From NCBI GenBank assembly GCA_943370355.1, contig CALRQP020000012.1, forward strand, positions 1-64,000: a stretch of DNA of 64,000 nt, written 5' to 3'. How positions within the stretch are numbered: position 1 is the stretch's first letter; the number at the start of each line of letters is the position of its first letter. Positions 1 through 8,290 of the stretch are shown one piece after another. The notes below the pieces were generated by a model that did not search any database, was not told the origin of the DNA, and worked only from the letters and a program-made list of their open reading frames with translations. This DNA comes from JADCGM01 sp943370355 (GTDB taxonomy: Bacteria > Pseudomonadota > Alphaproteobacteria > Sphingomonadales > Sphingomonadaceae). Made by a program: the position numbers and the translations under genes.

Positions 1-2009
1 GTCTCGATTGTCCCATCCGGGCGGTAGAATAAGTAGAGCGGAATCCCCGAACGGCCCTGCGCATCGAGGAAGGCCGTGATCGCGGGGTCGCCGCGGGTCC
101 AGTCGCCGACGAGGGTGACGATGCCGGCCTTCTTGAATGCTTCGGCGACGCTCGCATCGGCGAGGGCACCGCGTTCGTTGACCTTGCAGGTCAGGCACCA
201 GTCGGCGGTGAAATAGAGGAAGACCGGGGTCTTGGCGGTGCGGAGTTCGTCGAGGCGGGTCTGGCTGAAGGGTTCTTCGGAGAGCAGGGCACTGCTCGTG
301 ACGGCGTCGCCGACCGGCGCGGTGCGCAGCGGCACCACGGCCAACAAGGCGACCAGCGCGATCAGCAGTGGGACCAGCGTCCGGCCGCCGCGCCGCTGCG
401 TGCTACCGAGCCACCACAGCGCCAGCCCCAGCAGCAGCGCACCGCCAAGGCCAAGGATCATGCCATCGACGCCAGCCTGCCGCCCGAGCACCCAGGCGAG
501 GCCGAGCGCCGTCAGGAACATCGGCACGGCGAGGATGTGGCGGAAGCTGTTCATCCACGCGCCGGGCTTGGGCAGGATGCGGCGCAGGCGCGGGACATAG
601 CCGAGCGCGAGGAAAGGCAGCGCGAGGCCGAGGCCAAGGCCGGCGAACACCGCGAGCCCGGCGACCGGCGGCAGCGCGATGGCCGCGCCAAGGGCCGCGC
701 CCATGAACGGCCCGGTGCAGGGGGTTGCGACGAAGGCGGCGAGCACGCCGGTCCAGAATGCGCCGGAGACGCCGCCCTTCGAGGCCAGCTCGCTGCCGAC
801 CTCGCGGCCGCCGACTTCGATCTCGAACAGTCCGGCGAAGTTCAGGCCGATCGCGGTCATGAGCAGCAGCAGGAAGCCGATGACGCGCGGGTCCTGCAGC
901 TGGAACGCCCAGCCGATGCTGCTGCCGGCGGCGCGCAAGGTCAGGATCAACGCCCCGAGCGACAGGCAGGTCAGCACGATGCCGGCAGTGTAGGCAAGCG
1001 CCTCCCGCCGTGCTTCGCGCTCAGATCCACCGGCGCGGGCGAGGCTCAGCGCCTTCAGGCTCAGGATCGGGAAGACGCAGGGCATGATGTTGAGGACGAG
1101 GCCGCCGAGGATCGCGCCGAGCAGCGAGATGGCGAACAGGCCGAGCATGGGTTCGCTGGACGCTGAGCCGCCGCCGAGCGGGCCGCCGGCCGGCGGCACC
1201 GCGCCCGGCGCGGCGCTGATCTGCCAGGCGGTACGCTCGCTACCGGTGCCAAGCGCGATGACGCCCAGCAGCGGGCCATTGGGCTTCGACGTGCCTGCCT
1301 TCACCTCGATGCGCAGCTTTCCGTCGGAAACGCTGACCGACTGCGGTGCGCCATAGTCGGTGACGAATTCGCTGATCGGGAAGAATTCCGCGGACTTGGC
1401 CCCTGCGGCATCGGGGAGGGTAGCGGCGATGACGACTTGGCCATTTGCGCTGGCGAAGGTTGCACTGCCCGCAAAAGGCTTCGGCAGCGCCGCACGGGCG
1501 GCGGCGAATGCGGCAGCCGCCTTGCTATCCGATGCGCCGGTCCCAATCGTCAGGGCCAGATCGAGCGTCGCCGACTGCGGCACGCACAGCGACGGGTCGC
1601 AGACCAGCCAGTTAAGCTTGACGCTGACAGGGAAGGGCGTGCCAGCCTGCGCCGTTGCGGGGACCGCAATGTCGGTCAGCAGCGTCGCGGTATGGCCGTA
1701 GACGAAGCTGGTCAGCCCCGCGACGGCAAACCGTTCCGGGACCGGATAGCGCAGCGGCGTAGCCGTCGCGCCCTTCGACAGCGTCCAGTCGGCGCGCGTC
1801 TCGACCCCGGAATCGCCGGGATTCTGCCAATAGCTGTGCCAGCCCTCGTTCGGCGTGATGACGATGCCGAGCGTCAGCGGCTTGCCGGGGGCAGGCGTCG
1901 CGCTTTCGGCAATCAGCTCGATGCGGCTGCGGTCGAGCTGGGCTGTCGAGGCAGCCTCGGCGGCGAGCGGAAAGAGCAGTGCGAGCAGCACCAAGGCGAA
2001 ACGGATCAT
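1..2009 (-). CDS. dsbD: DsbD-family protein-disulfide reductase (3' end outside window)
   Basis: Membrane thiol reductase that passes electrons from cytoplasmic thioredoxin to periplasmic disulfide substrates. The reading frame is open from the ATG at 2009 to the left edge (669 codons visible). Residues 1-20 are a signal peptide ending near AAEA-AS. An N-terminal DsbC/DsbD-alpha-like beta domain follows to about residue 280. The polytopic domain starts near 288, with one redox cysteine in CVFPILS (about 305) and the partner in ATPCTGP (about 428). A thioredoxin-like C-terminal domain shows FTADWCLTCK (about 600) and GRSGIPLYLFY close to the edge. Only the extreme C-terminus is missing. The domain order is the ScsB/DsbD type; the electron acceptor cannot be told from sequence. 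Confidence 0.93.
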   Translation of the reverse strand, partial: MIRFALVLLALLFPLAAEAASTAQLDRSRIELIAESATPAPGKPLTLGIVITPNEGWHSYWQNPGDSGVETRADWTLSKGATATPLRYPVPERFAVAGLTSFVYGHTATLLTDIAVPATAQAGTPFPVSVKLNWLVCDPSLCVPQSATLDLALTIGTGASDSKAAAAFAAARAALPKPFAGSATFASANGQVVIAATLPDAAGAKSAEFFPISEFVTDYGAPQSVSVSDGKLRIEVKAGTSKPNGPLLGVIALGTGSERTAWQISAAPGAVPPAGGPLGGGSASSEPMLGLFAISLLGAILGGLVLNIMPCVFPILSLKALSLARAGGSEREARREALAYTAGIVLTCLSLGALILTLRAAGSSIGWAFQLQDPRVIGFLLLLMTAIGLNFAGLFEIEVGGREVGSELASKGGVSGAFWTGVLAAFVATPCTGPFMGAALGAAIALPPVAGLAVFAGLGLGLALPFLALGYVPRLRRILPKPGAWMNSFRHILAVPMFLTALGLAWVLGRQAGVDGMILGLGGALLLGLALWWLGSTQRRGGRTLVPLLIALVALLAVVPLRTAPVGDAVTSSALLSEEPFSQTRLDELRTAKTPVFLYFTADWCLTCKVNERGALADASVAEAFKKAGIVTLVGDWTRGDPAITAFLDAQGRSGIPLYLFYRPDGTIE

Positions 2010-2087
2010 GCGATATCCTTACCGGGTCGCAAGGCCGTTCGATAGGCGGGACCGAATGGTTACCGGCTCCGCATCGCGCAGCGAAGG

Positions 2088-2576
2088 TCAGTCCTCGTCC
2101 GAGCTCCCGTCCTTCCATGCGAGCAGGCAGCCCGGCAGGATCAGTGCCACGATGAACAGCATGAACAGATAATTCTGGAATACCGCCGTCGATAGCGTGA
2201 ACCCGATGGTCTTGGCCGCCAGCTCGGAGCCGATGCCGCCGACCGCCAGCATCGCGACGAGATATTTGAACGCGCCGAAATAGGAACGATCCCGGTCGAG
2301 GATCTGGCGTTCGTCGAGGTCGGCGTCGGGCGCATTTGCGAGATAGCTATAGCTGCAAGTGAAGAAGACGACCGCGGCGATGGCGCCGGTCAGCGCCATG
2401 ATCCCGGCGATGAGCTCGAGCGCCCCGGTTTCAGAGGGCAGGATCAGCTTGAAGCCGAACCACAGATGCATCGCAACGATGCCATAGGCCCCGAGCAACC
2501 GGGCGGTACGCGGCTTCAGGAACAAGTAGGAGGATTTGCGCGGCGAGACGCCGGGGGTGGATGCGGTCGGGGTCAT
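2088..2576 (-). CDS. Four-helix integral membrane protein, partner of XRE regulator
   Basis: A 162-residue protein with about four hydrophobic segments (roughly residues 30-50, 60-80, 110-130 and 135-155) and an acidic tail. No family was recognised with certainty. The loop LDERQILDRDRS resembles the DER-containing loop of DUF2178-type small membrane proteins, which are often encoded next to an XRE regulator, as here. The ATG at 2576 is preferred over the GTG at 2582 because the GGAGAG upstream is correctly spaced only for the ATG. It begins 2 nt after the stop of the regulator, so the two are probably co-transcribed and may be a sensor/regulator pair. Function unknown. Confidence 0.75.
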   Translation of the reverse strand: MTPTASTPGVSPRKSSYLFLKPRTARLLGAYGIVAMHLWFGFKLILPSETGALELIAGIMALTGAIAAVVFFTCSYSYLANAPDADLDERQILDRDRSYFGAFKYLVAMLAVGGIGSELAAKTIGFTLSTAVFQNYLFMLFIVALILPGCLLAWKDGSSDED

Positions 2577-2578
2577 GA

Positions 2579-2821
2579 TCACTCTCCATGCGGGCGGCCG
2601 CGAAGCTGCGCGGCGAGCGGGGGAAATGGGGCGAGCGCGAACAGCTCATGGACGCTGGTGTCGAACACCTCGGCCAGGCGCAGCGCCAATTCGACGCTCG
2701 GCCGGTAGGTGCCACGTTCGAGAAAGCCGATCGTTTGCGGGTTCACTTCGACGAGCGCGGCGAGGTCCTTGCGGGACAGGCTGCGCTCGGTGCGGAACAG
2801 GGCGATTCGGTTGTGAAGCAT
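2579..2821 (-). CDS. XRE-family helix-turn-helix transcriptional regulator
   Basis: An 80-residue protein made almost entirely of one HTH_3 (Cro/C1) domain: NRIALFRTERSLSRKDLA, then VNPQTIGFLERGTYRPS as recognition-helix region, then LALRLAEVFDTSVHELF. This is the compact stand-alone form commonly paired with small membrane proteins. It precedes the membrane protein gene on the same strand and its stop lies at the start region of that gene. Autoregulation is likely for this type but no operator was identified. Confidence 0.88.
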   Translation of the reverse strand: MLHNRIALFRTERSLSRKDLAALVEVNPQTIGFLERGTYRPSVELALRLAEVFDTSVHELFALAPFPPLAAQLRGRPHGE

Positions 2822-3002
2822 GAGCGTGGTTTACATGATTCGTTGCGAATACACAACAGGAAACATGAAAATCCGCTCGATCGGTGCGTAAACTCACTAA
2901 TTCACTGATTCTTTTGGCGGGCTGGTCGCGGCAAAGCCGCGCCGTCGGTCAAGCGCAGCGGTGCTGGCCGCCGCTTCGCCGGCCGGCTGGCGCGAGTCGT
3001 GA

Positions 3003-3038
3003 AGAAGGGCGCGGCTGCTTTCGCAACCACGCCCTTCT
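3003..3038 (-). terminator. Hairpin after rpsI
   Basis: A perfect 9-bp stem AGAAGGGCG / CGCCCTTCT (3003-3011 with 3030-3038), positioned 20 bp beyond the rpsI stop codon. The T-tract after it in the direction of transcription is weak, so it is a probable rather than certain intrinsic terminator. Confidence 0.6.
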
Positions 3039-3057
3039 GCATCGCTCGCGCGGCGCG

Positions 3058-3594
3058 TTAGCGCTTCGAGAACTGGAAGCTGCGGCGGGCCTTGGCCTTA
3101 CCGTACTTCTTGCGCTCGACGACGCGCGCGTCGCGGGTCAGGAAGCCGGCATGCTTGACGACCGAGCGGAGCACCGGCTCGTAGCGGGTCAGCGCCTGCG
3201 CGATGCCGTGCTTGACAGCACCAGCCTGGCCGGAGAGGCCGCCGCCTGATACCGTGCACACGACGTCATACTGGTCGCGGCGCTCGGCGATGTCGAACGG
3301 CTGGTTGATAACGAGGCGCAGCGTCGGACGCGCGAAATAGGTGAGCTGGTCGCGGCCATTGACGGTGATCTTGCCCGAACCCGGCTTGATCCAGACGCGC
3401 GCGATGGCGTTCTTGCGCTTGCCGGTGGCATAGGCGCGGCCCTGCGCATCGATCTGCTGCTCGCGCAGCGGCGTCGCGGCCTGGGCCGGTGCTGCCGGTG
3501 CCGGCGCATGATCTCCGCCATGATCGACGACGGGAGCCGGCGCGCCGCCGGCCAGAGCTGCGAGGTCGCTCAGCGACTGACGATTGTCACCCAT
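3058..3594 (-). CDS. rpsI: 30S ribosomal protein S9
   Basis: Small-subunit protein whose C-terminal tail reaches the P-site tRNA. The S9 core begins near residue 50 with GRAYATGKRKNAIARVWIKP and ends in the characteristic KARRSFQFSKR tail. The protein is 178 residues against about 130 in E. coli. The surplus is an N-terminal Ala/Pro/His-rich extension (residues 1-48), common in sphingomonads. Its ATG at 3594 overlaps the rplM stop by 1 nt (TAATG), so the pair is translationally coupled. Confidence 0.97.
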   Translation of the reverse strand: MGDNRQSLSDLAALAGGAPAPVVDHGGDHAPAPAAPAQAATPLREQQIDAQGRAYATGKRKNAIARVWIKPGSGKITVNGRDQLTYFARPTLRLVINQPFDIAERRDQYDVVCTVSGGGLSGQAGAVKHGIAQALTRYEPVLRSVVKHAGFLTRDARVVERKKYGKAKARRSFQFSKR

Positions 3595-4061
3595 TACGCA
3601 CCCACCTTGTTCTTGCGGTTCATCCCGGCAACGTCGAGAACCGTCGGGTTCTGCGCGACGTGCGGATGCTCGGTTCCCTTGAAAATGCGCAAGGAGCGCA
3701 TCTGCGCCCGGCCCAGCGGACCGCGCGGCACCATGCGCTCGACAGCCTTTTCAAGCACGCGCTCGGGAAAGCGGCCGTCCAGCACCTTGGCAGCAGTGAT
3801 TTCCTTGATGCCGCCGGCATAGCCGGTGTGGCGGTAGTACACCTTCTGCGCCAGCTTGCGGCCGGTGAAGCGCACCTTGTCGGCGTTGATGACGATGACA
3901 TTGTCACCGCAATCGACATGGGGCGTGTACAGCGGCTTGTGCTTGCCGCGCAGGCGGTTGGCGATGATCGAGGCGAGACGGCCAACGACGAGCCCTTCGG
4001 CGTCGATCAGCAGCCAGTTCTTCTCGATCTCGGCGGGCTTCGCCGAAACGGTCATCTTCAT
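3594..4061 (-). CDS. rplM: 50S ribosomal protein L13
   Basis: Large-subunit assembly protein, 155 residues. The conserved stretches are WLLIDAEGLVVGRLAS at the start, GDNVIVINADKVRFTG in the middle and MVPRGPLGRAQMRSLRIF followed by GTEHPHVAQNP near the end. It is the first gene of the usual rplM-rpsI operon; the 180-bp gap upstream must hold its promoter. Confidence 0.97.
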   Translation of the reverse strand: MKMTVSAKPAEIEKNWLLIDAEGLVVGRLASIIANRLRGKHKPLYTPHVDCGDNVIVINADKVRFTGRKLAQKVYYRHTGYAGGIKEITAAKVLDGRFPERVLEKAVERMVPRGPLGRAQMRSLRIFKGTEHPHVAQNPTVLDVAGMNRKNKVGA

Positions 4062-4168
4062 GGTCAGTCCTTGCGGATGCGAAAGAACCGGCTGGGCGGA
4101 CCCGGCCGGAACGGCGCGCTTTTGACGGATAGGGCCACGGAGGTCAAGGAAAAGCGCGGGTTTGAGTG

Positions 4169-4186
4169 GTGGTACTATGTTACCAC
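4169..4186. promoter_or_regulatory. Inverted repeat, candidate operator
   Basis: GTGGTA-6 nt-TACCAC is a perfect 6-bp inverted repeat centred about 66 bp before the start of the hydroxylase gene at 4244 and 108 bp before rplM on the other strand. The size and symmetry fit a dimeric repressor site (GntR or LacI style). This is inference from symmetry only. Confidence 0.35.
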
Positions 4187-4243
4187 ACCGTAGATGTATC
4201 TGGATAGCGGCCAGACTCGTATGCCTGCATAAGGGAGAAGGCC

Positions 4244-4996
4244 GTGGATACCGATACGCTCACGCTTGTTGCTTTGGCCGCGATGTTTGCGGCCTTCATG
4301 GCGATTGAAGCTTTCGCCAAGACCGGCCGTGCCATGCCGAACGTTGCCGGGTGGCGCCTTATCGGCATCGCGGGCTTTCTCGTCACAATGGCGGTCAACG
4401 GACTGGCCCCGCTACTCCTGCTGCCGCTGCTACCTGGGTTTGCAGCTGTCGATCTCGCGTCATGGGGAGCCTGGGCCGCCATACCGGTTGTCGTCCTGAC
4501 GACATTCTTCACCTATTGGTCGCACCGGCTGCAGCACCGTTTCGATCTGCTTTGGCGGCTGGGCCACCAGCTTCACCACGGCGTGGCGCGAGTCGACATC
4601 GCGTCTGCGGCGATCTTCCATCCCATCGACGTCACAGTGCAGGTCGCGATGACGCTGCTTGCCGGAACGCTGCTCGGCGCGACACCGGAGGCTGCCGCGA
4701 TTGCTGGTGTAGGGGGCTTCTTTCTGGCGCTCTACCAGCATTGGAATGTTGCGACCCCGCGCTGGACGGGCTGGTTCATCCAGCGACCCGAGGCGCACAT
4801 GCTGCATCATCAGCGTGATGTTCATGCGCGAAACTTCGGCGACATGCCGATTTGGGACATGCTGTTCGGAACCTACGCCAATCCAGCGCACGCGGACGGC
4901 ATAGAAGTCGGGTTCGAACCGGATCGCACGCGGCGCTGGCTGGCAATGTTCGCCTGTATCGATGTCAACCGCGGGGCAGCTCGCGATAAGCTCTGA
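4244..4996 (+). CDS. Sterol desaturase/fatty acid hydroxylase-family membrane protein
   Basis: A 250-residue polytopic protein of the FA_hydroxylase superfamily, whose members use a histidine-bound di-iron centre to hydroxylate or desaturate lipids. The histidine clusters are present: HRLQH (94-98), HQLHH (108-112), HPID (about 126) and HMLHH (185-189) followed by HARNFG. Hydrophobic segments occupy residues 1-25, 35-90 and about 125-165. It starts with a well-placed ATG and stands alone, convergent with ctaA. A candidate operator lies upstream. The substrate cannot be predicted; carotenoid, fatty acid or sphingolipid are all possible in this lineage. Confidence 0.85.
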   Translation: MDTDTLTLVALAAMFAAFMAIEAFAKTGRAMPNVAGWRLIGIAGFLVTMAVNGLAPLLLLPLLPGFAAVDLASWGAWAAIPVVVLTTFFTYWSHRLQHRFDLLWRLGHQLHHGVARVDIASAAIFHPIDVTVQVAMTLLAGTLLGATPEAAAIAGVGGFFLALYQHWNVATPRWTGWFIQRPEAHMLHHQRDVHARNFGDMPIWDMLFGTYANPAHADGIEVGFEPDRTRRWLAMFACIDVNRGAARDKL

Positions 4997-4998
4997 TG

Positions 4999-6018
4999 TT
5001 AGCTGTGGCGCGTCACCCGGTGTGCCGCCCAGACCGATGCCGCCAGCAGCAGCGCACCACCCGCCTGGTGCGCGACGCCGAGCCAGATCGGGACTCCGTT
5101 TATGAGGGTTTCGACCCCTAGAGCGAACTGGACAAGCACCATCAGGCCCATTGCAAGCGCTGGCAGCCCGACGCGATGGCGCCAGAGTTTGGCAGCGATG
5201 TGCAGCGCGAATAGTGCGACGGCGACGGCGAGCCAGCGATGGACGAACTGGACTGACACGGCATCATTGATGACGCCCCAAAACGGTCCTGCGAAGGTGT
5301 CGCGCACATGCGGCGCGATCCAGTCGTCGCCCATCTTCGGCCAGCTATTGAAGGCGTAACCGCCGTCGAGACCCGCGACGAACGCGCCGAATTTGATCTG
5401 CGCGCCGAGCAGCAGGAAATAGGGGATGATCCAGCCGCGCGGCCGGTCGCCGCCGGGCAGGCGCGGCCGGGCGAGGTCGCGCAGGCTCAGCGCCGTCCAC
5501 AGCGCGAAGCTCATGATGATCAGCGCGGTAATCAGATGGGTGGCGAGTCGGAAGTGCGACACATCCGGCCGGTCGACGAGCCCCGAGGCGACCATCCACC
5601 AGCCGATCGCGCCCTGTAGCCCGCCGAGCGCCAGCAGCGCCACGAGCCGCGGGCCATAGCCGCGCGGGATGGCGCGCCGCCACGCGAACCAGAGCAGCGG
5701 CACCGCGACCACGATGCCGATCAACCGTCCGAGGGCGCGGTGCAGATATTCCCAGAAAAAGATCGACTTGAACTCGCCGAGGCTCATGCCCCGGTTGACC
5801 TTCTGATACTCCGGGGTGGCCTGATAGGCGGCGAATTCCCCCTGCCATTGCTGGTCGTTCAAGGGCGGGACGATGCCGCTGATCGGCTCCCACCGCGTCA
5901 TCGACAGGCCGGACTCGGTTAGGCGGGTGATGCCGCCCACGACGACCATCAGGAACACCATGAAGGCGACCAGAAACAGCCAGTTTGACAGGGCGTAAGG
6001 CCGGGGACGGCGAATCAT
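4999..6018 (-). CDS. ctaA: Heme A synthase
   Basis: Converts heme O to heme A for cytochrome c oxidase (COX15/CtaA type 2). 339 residues from the ATG at 6018 with eight predicted membrane helices. The conserved features are GGITRLTESGLSM (first helix/loop), FFWEYLHRALGR, HFRLATHL, FGAFVAGLDGG, FVHRWLAV and GVAHQAGG, which carry the heme-ligating histidines. The frame stays open upstream to 7104, but that part is only the antisense of topoisomerase IB. It is divergent from the topoisomerase gene with a very short intergenic space. Confidence 0.95.
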   Translation of the reverse strand: MIRRPRPYALSNWLFLVAFMVFLMVVVGGITRLTESGLSMTRWEPISGIVPPLNDQQWQGEFAAYQATPEYQKVNRGMSLGEFKSIFFWEYLHRALGRLIGIVVAVPLLWFAWRRAIPRGYGPRLVALLALGGLQGAIGWWMVASGLVDRPDVSHFRLATHLITALIIMSFALWTALSLRDLARPRLPGGDRPRGWIIPYFLLLGAQIKFGAFVAGLDGGYAFNSWPKMGDDWIAPHVRDTFAGPFWGVINDAVSVQFVHRWLAVAVALFALHIAAKLWRHRVGLPALAMGLMVLVQFALGVETLINGVPIWLGVAHQAGGALLLAASVWAAHRVTRHS

Positions 6019-6027
6019 TTTCGGCCT

Positions 6028-7077
6028 ATGGACCCGTCGCCGGAACGGAGCAACCCGGGCGGCGTTTCCCGGACCATGGTTTGTTACACTGACGATTCGG
6101 AGCCCGGAATCACCCGCCGCCGCAAGGGGCGATATTGGCAATATTTCAATGCCGACGGCAGCCGTGTGACCGACCGCGAGGAGATCGACCGGCTCAACAG
6201 ACTGGCGGTGCCGCCGGCCTATGCAAAGGTCTGGTACTGCCCGAAGTCCAACGGCCATCTGCAGGCGACAGGCATCGATGCGCGCGGGCGCAAGCAATAT
6301 CGCTATCACGCCGACTACCGGGCCGCGCAGGAGGCGAGCAAATATGACCGCTGTGCCGCGTTCGGTCGAGCGCTGCCCGCGATCCGTGCGGCCGTCGAAG
6401 GTGAACTCGAAAATGGACGCGGGCTGGGCAAGGAGCGCGTTGTAGCCGCGGTCGTGCGCCTGCTCGATGTCGGCCACATCCGGGTCGGCAACAGCGATTA
6501 TGCCAAGGCGAACAAAAGCTATGGCGCGACGACGCTGCTCAACCGCCATGCCGATGTGACGGGCGGCAAGGTGAAGCTCAAATATCGCGGCAAGAGCGGC
6601 AAGATGCAGGAGGTCGCCATTGCCGATCGCGCGCTGGCGCGGCTGGTTCGGCGCACCCAGGACCTGCCGGGACAGGCGCTGTTCCAATATGTCGGCGGTG
6701 ATGGGGAGCCTCGCAGCATCGGCTCGACCGATGTCAACGACTGGCTGCGGACCGTCAGCGGCGGTGAATTCACCGCGAAGCATTTCCGCACCTGGGGCGC
6801 GAGCGTCATCGGGTTCGAGACGCTGGCGGCGGCAGATCCCGAGCGCCCGCCGAGCCTCAAGACGATGCTCGAGCCGGTCGCGGCCGCGCTCGGCAACACG
6901 CCGGCGATCAGCCGGAAAAGCTATGTGCACCCCTTGCTGATCGAGCGCGCGCGCGACGGCGATCTGAGCGGGATCGCGGGCGAGAAGCTGCCGCGCGCAA
7001 CCAAATATCTGTCGGGTGCCGAGCGCGGGCTGATCGACCTGCTGGAAGGGGCGGCCCGTCCGAAATCGCGGCGGTAA
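6028..7077 (+). CDS. DNA topoisomerase IB
   Basis: A poxvirus/eukaryote-like type IB topoisomerase that relaxes supercoils through a 3'-phosphotyrosyl intermediate. 349 residues. The N-terminal domain has GITRRRKGRYWQYF and VPPAYAKVWYCP. The catalytic domain carries RVGNSDYAKANKSYG, KLKYRGKSGK, KHFRTWGAS and the active tyrosine Y299 in SRKSYVHP. Two starts are possible: ATG 6028 (9 bp from the divergent ctaA start) and ATG 6076, residue 17, just before the conserved VCYTDDSEPG stretch. Neither has a clear Shine-Dalgarno. The second would leave a 57-bp divergent promoter region and fits family length better. Confidence 0.92.
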   Translation: MDPSPERSNPGGVSRTMVCYTDDSEPGITRRRKGRYWQYFNADGSRVTDREEIDRLNRLAVPPAYAKVWYCPKSNGHLQATGIDARGRKQYRYHADYRAAQEASKYDRCAAFGRALPAIRAAVEGELENGRGLGKERVVAAVVRLLDVGHIRVGNSDYAKANKSYGATTLLNRHADVTGGKVKLKYRGKSGKMQEVAIADRALARLVRRTQDLPGQALFQYVGGDGEPRSIGSTDVNDWLRTVSGGEFTAKHFRTWGASVIGFETLAAADPERPPSLKTMLEPVAAALGNTPAISRKSYVHPLLIERARDGDLSGIAGEKLPRATKYLSGAERGLIDLLEGAARPKSRR

Positions 7078-7138
7078 CAGGCAACAATTCGCGCCCCGGC
7101 ACATTCCCCGCAGTTCCGAACGACGCTAGTGACACAGC

Positions 7139-8239
7139 ATGGTTACACCTCCCGCCCCGACCTCGACGCTGGCCGTCGCCGACTTGCCAGGGCAGGCGCG
7201 TCTCCTCGTCGAACAATTCCTGCACTGGTTGCGGCATGACAGTCTCGCAGCGGCGATTGGCATCGCTTCGGCGATCGCGATCTACCTGGCCCTTGAGGGG
7301 ATCAAGATCGCCGGATGCCGCCTGCTCGCCGTGGAGGCCAATGCGCCGCTGAGCACCTGGCGCGCCGTGCTTGGCCATCTCGCGAAACGGACCAAGAGCT
7401 GGTTCCTCATTGCGCTGTCGGCGGACATCGTCACGCGGTTCGTCGCGCCGCCGGGAGCATTGCTCAGCACGCTGAACTTCCTGTTCACCGTCGCCGCAGT
7501 CATCCAGTCCGCGATCTGGACCCGCGAACTGATCCTGACGCTGATCGGCCGTCGCGCCAGCCAGGGCGAGGGCGACCATCAGTCGCTCGCTTCGGCGATG
7601 GGCATCATCCGCCTGCTCGTGACCTTCGCCGTCGCGTCGATCGCGCTCATCGTGCTGCTCGACAATGCCGGGGTAAATGTGTCGGGCCTCATTGCCGGTC
7701 TCGGCGTCGGCGGCATCGCCATCGGTCTGGCCGCGCAGGGCGTGTTCGCCGACCTGTTCGCGGCGCTCGCGATCCTGTTCGACCATCCGTTCCGCGTTGG
7801 CGAGACGATCAAATTCGGCACTTATACGGCAACGGTCGAGCGGATCGGGCTGAAGTCGACCCGGCTGCGCAGCGTCGATGGCGAAATGCTCATCGTCTCC
7901 AACCGCAAGTTGCTCGACTTCGAGATCAGCAATCTGAAGCGCGTAAAGCCGCGCCGGGTGCTGCTGACACTGCCGTTGTCGCCGCAGACGACGGCTGAGC
8001 AGCTCGCCGCCATCCCGGAGATGCTGCACGCCGCTGTCGAGGACAAAGGGGGCAAGTTCGGCCATGCGGTCGCTACCGGCATCACGGCGAATTCGATCGA
8101 CGTCGAACTGGTCTTCCACAGCCCCAAGACTGACGCGGAAACGCGTGACCAGCTGCGTCATGCCGTCATCGTCGATGCCAAGACTCGTCTGGCGGCTGCC
8201 GGCATCCTGTTTGCCGACCTGACGCCTCCGAGGGGTTGA
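7139..8239 (+). CDS. MscS-family small-conductance mechanosensitive channel
   Basis: Opens on membrane tension to release solutes during osmotic downshock. 366 residues. Several N-terminal helices (about 35-60, 85-105, 112-135, 155-180) precede the pore helix GLIAGLGVGGIAIGLAAQ (about 185-203), with the Gly/Ala packing typical of MscS TM3. The beta domain follows with FDHPFRVGETIKFG and VERIGLKSTRLRSVDGEMLIVSN. The C-terminal alpha/beta portion ends at 366. It is a single gene with no evident operon partners. Confidence 0.94.
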   Translation: MVTPPAPTSTLAVADLPGQARLLVEQFLHWLRHDSLAAAIGIASAIAIYLALEGIKIAGCRLLAVEANAPLSTWRAVLGHLAKRTKSWFLIALSADIVTRFVAPPGALLSTLNFLFTVAAVIQSAIWTRELILTLIGRRASQGEGDHQSLASAMGIIRLLVTFAVASIALIVLLDNAGVNVSGLIAGLGVGGIAIGLAAQGVFADLFAALAILFDHPFRVGETIKFGTYTATVERIGLKSTRLRSVDGEMLIVSNRKLLDFEISNLKRVKPRRVLLTLPLSPQTTAEQLAAIPEMLHAAVEDKGGKFGHAVATGITANSIDVELVFHSPKTDAETRDQLRHAVIVDAKTRLAAAGILFADLTPPRG

Positions 8240-8290
8240 CCGGCGCTGCCTGCCGACTAATCCGACTCCGATCCAATCGGGAGTGAGCAG

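Noticed and set aside
6019..7104. Extension of ctaA to a 701-residue protein
   Set aside because: The extra 362 residues are antisense of topoisomerase IB and unlike any CtaA.
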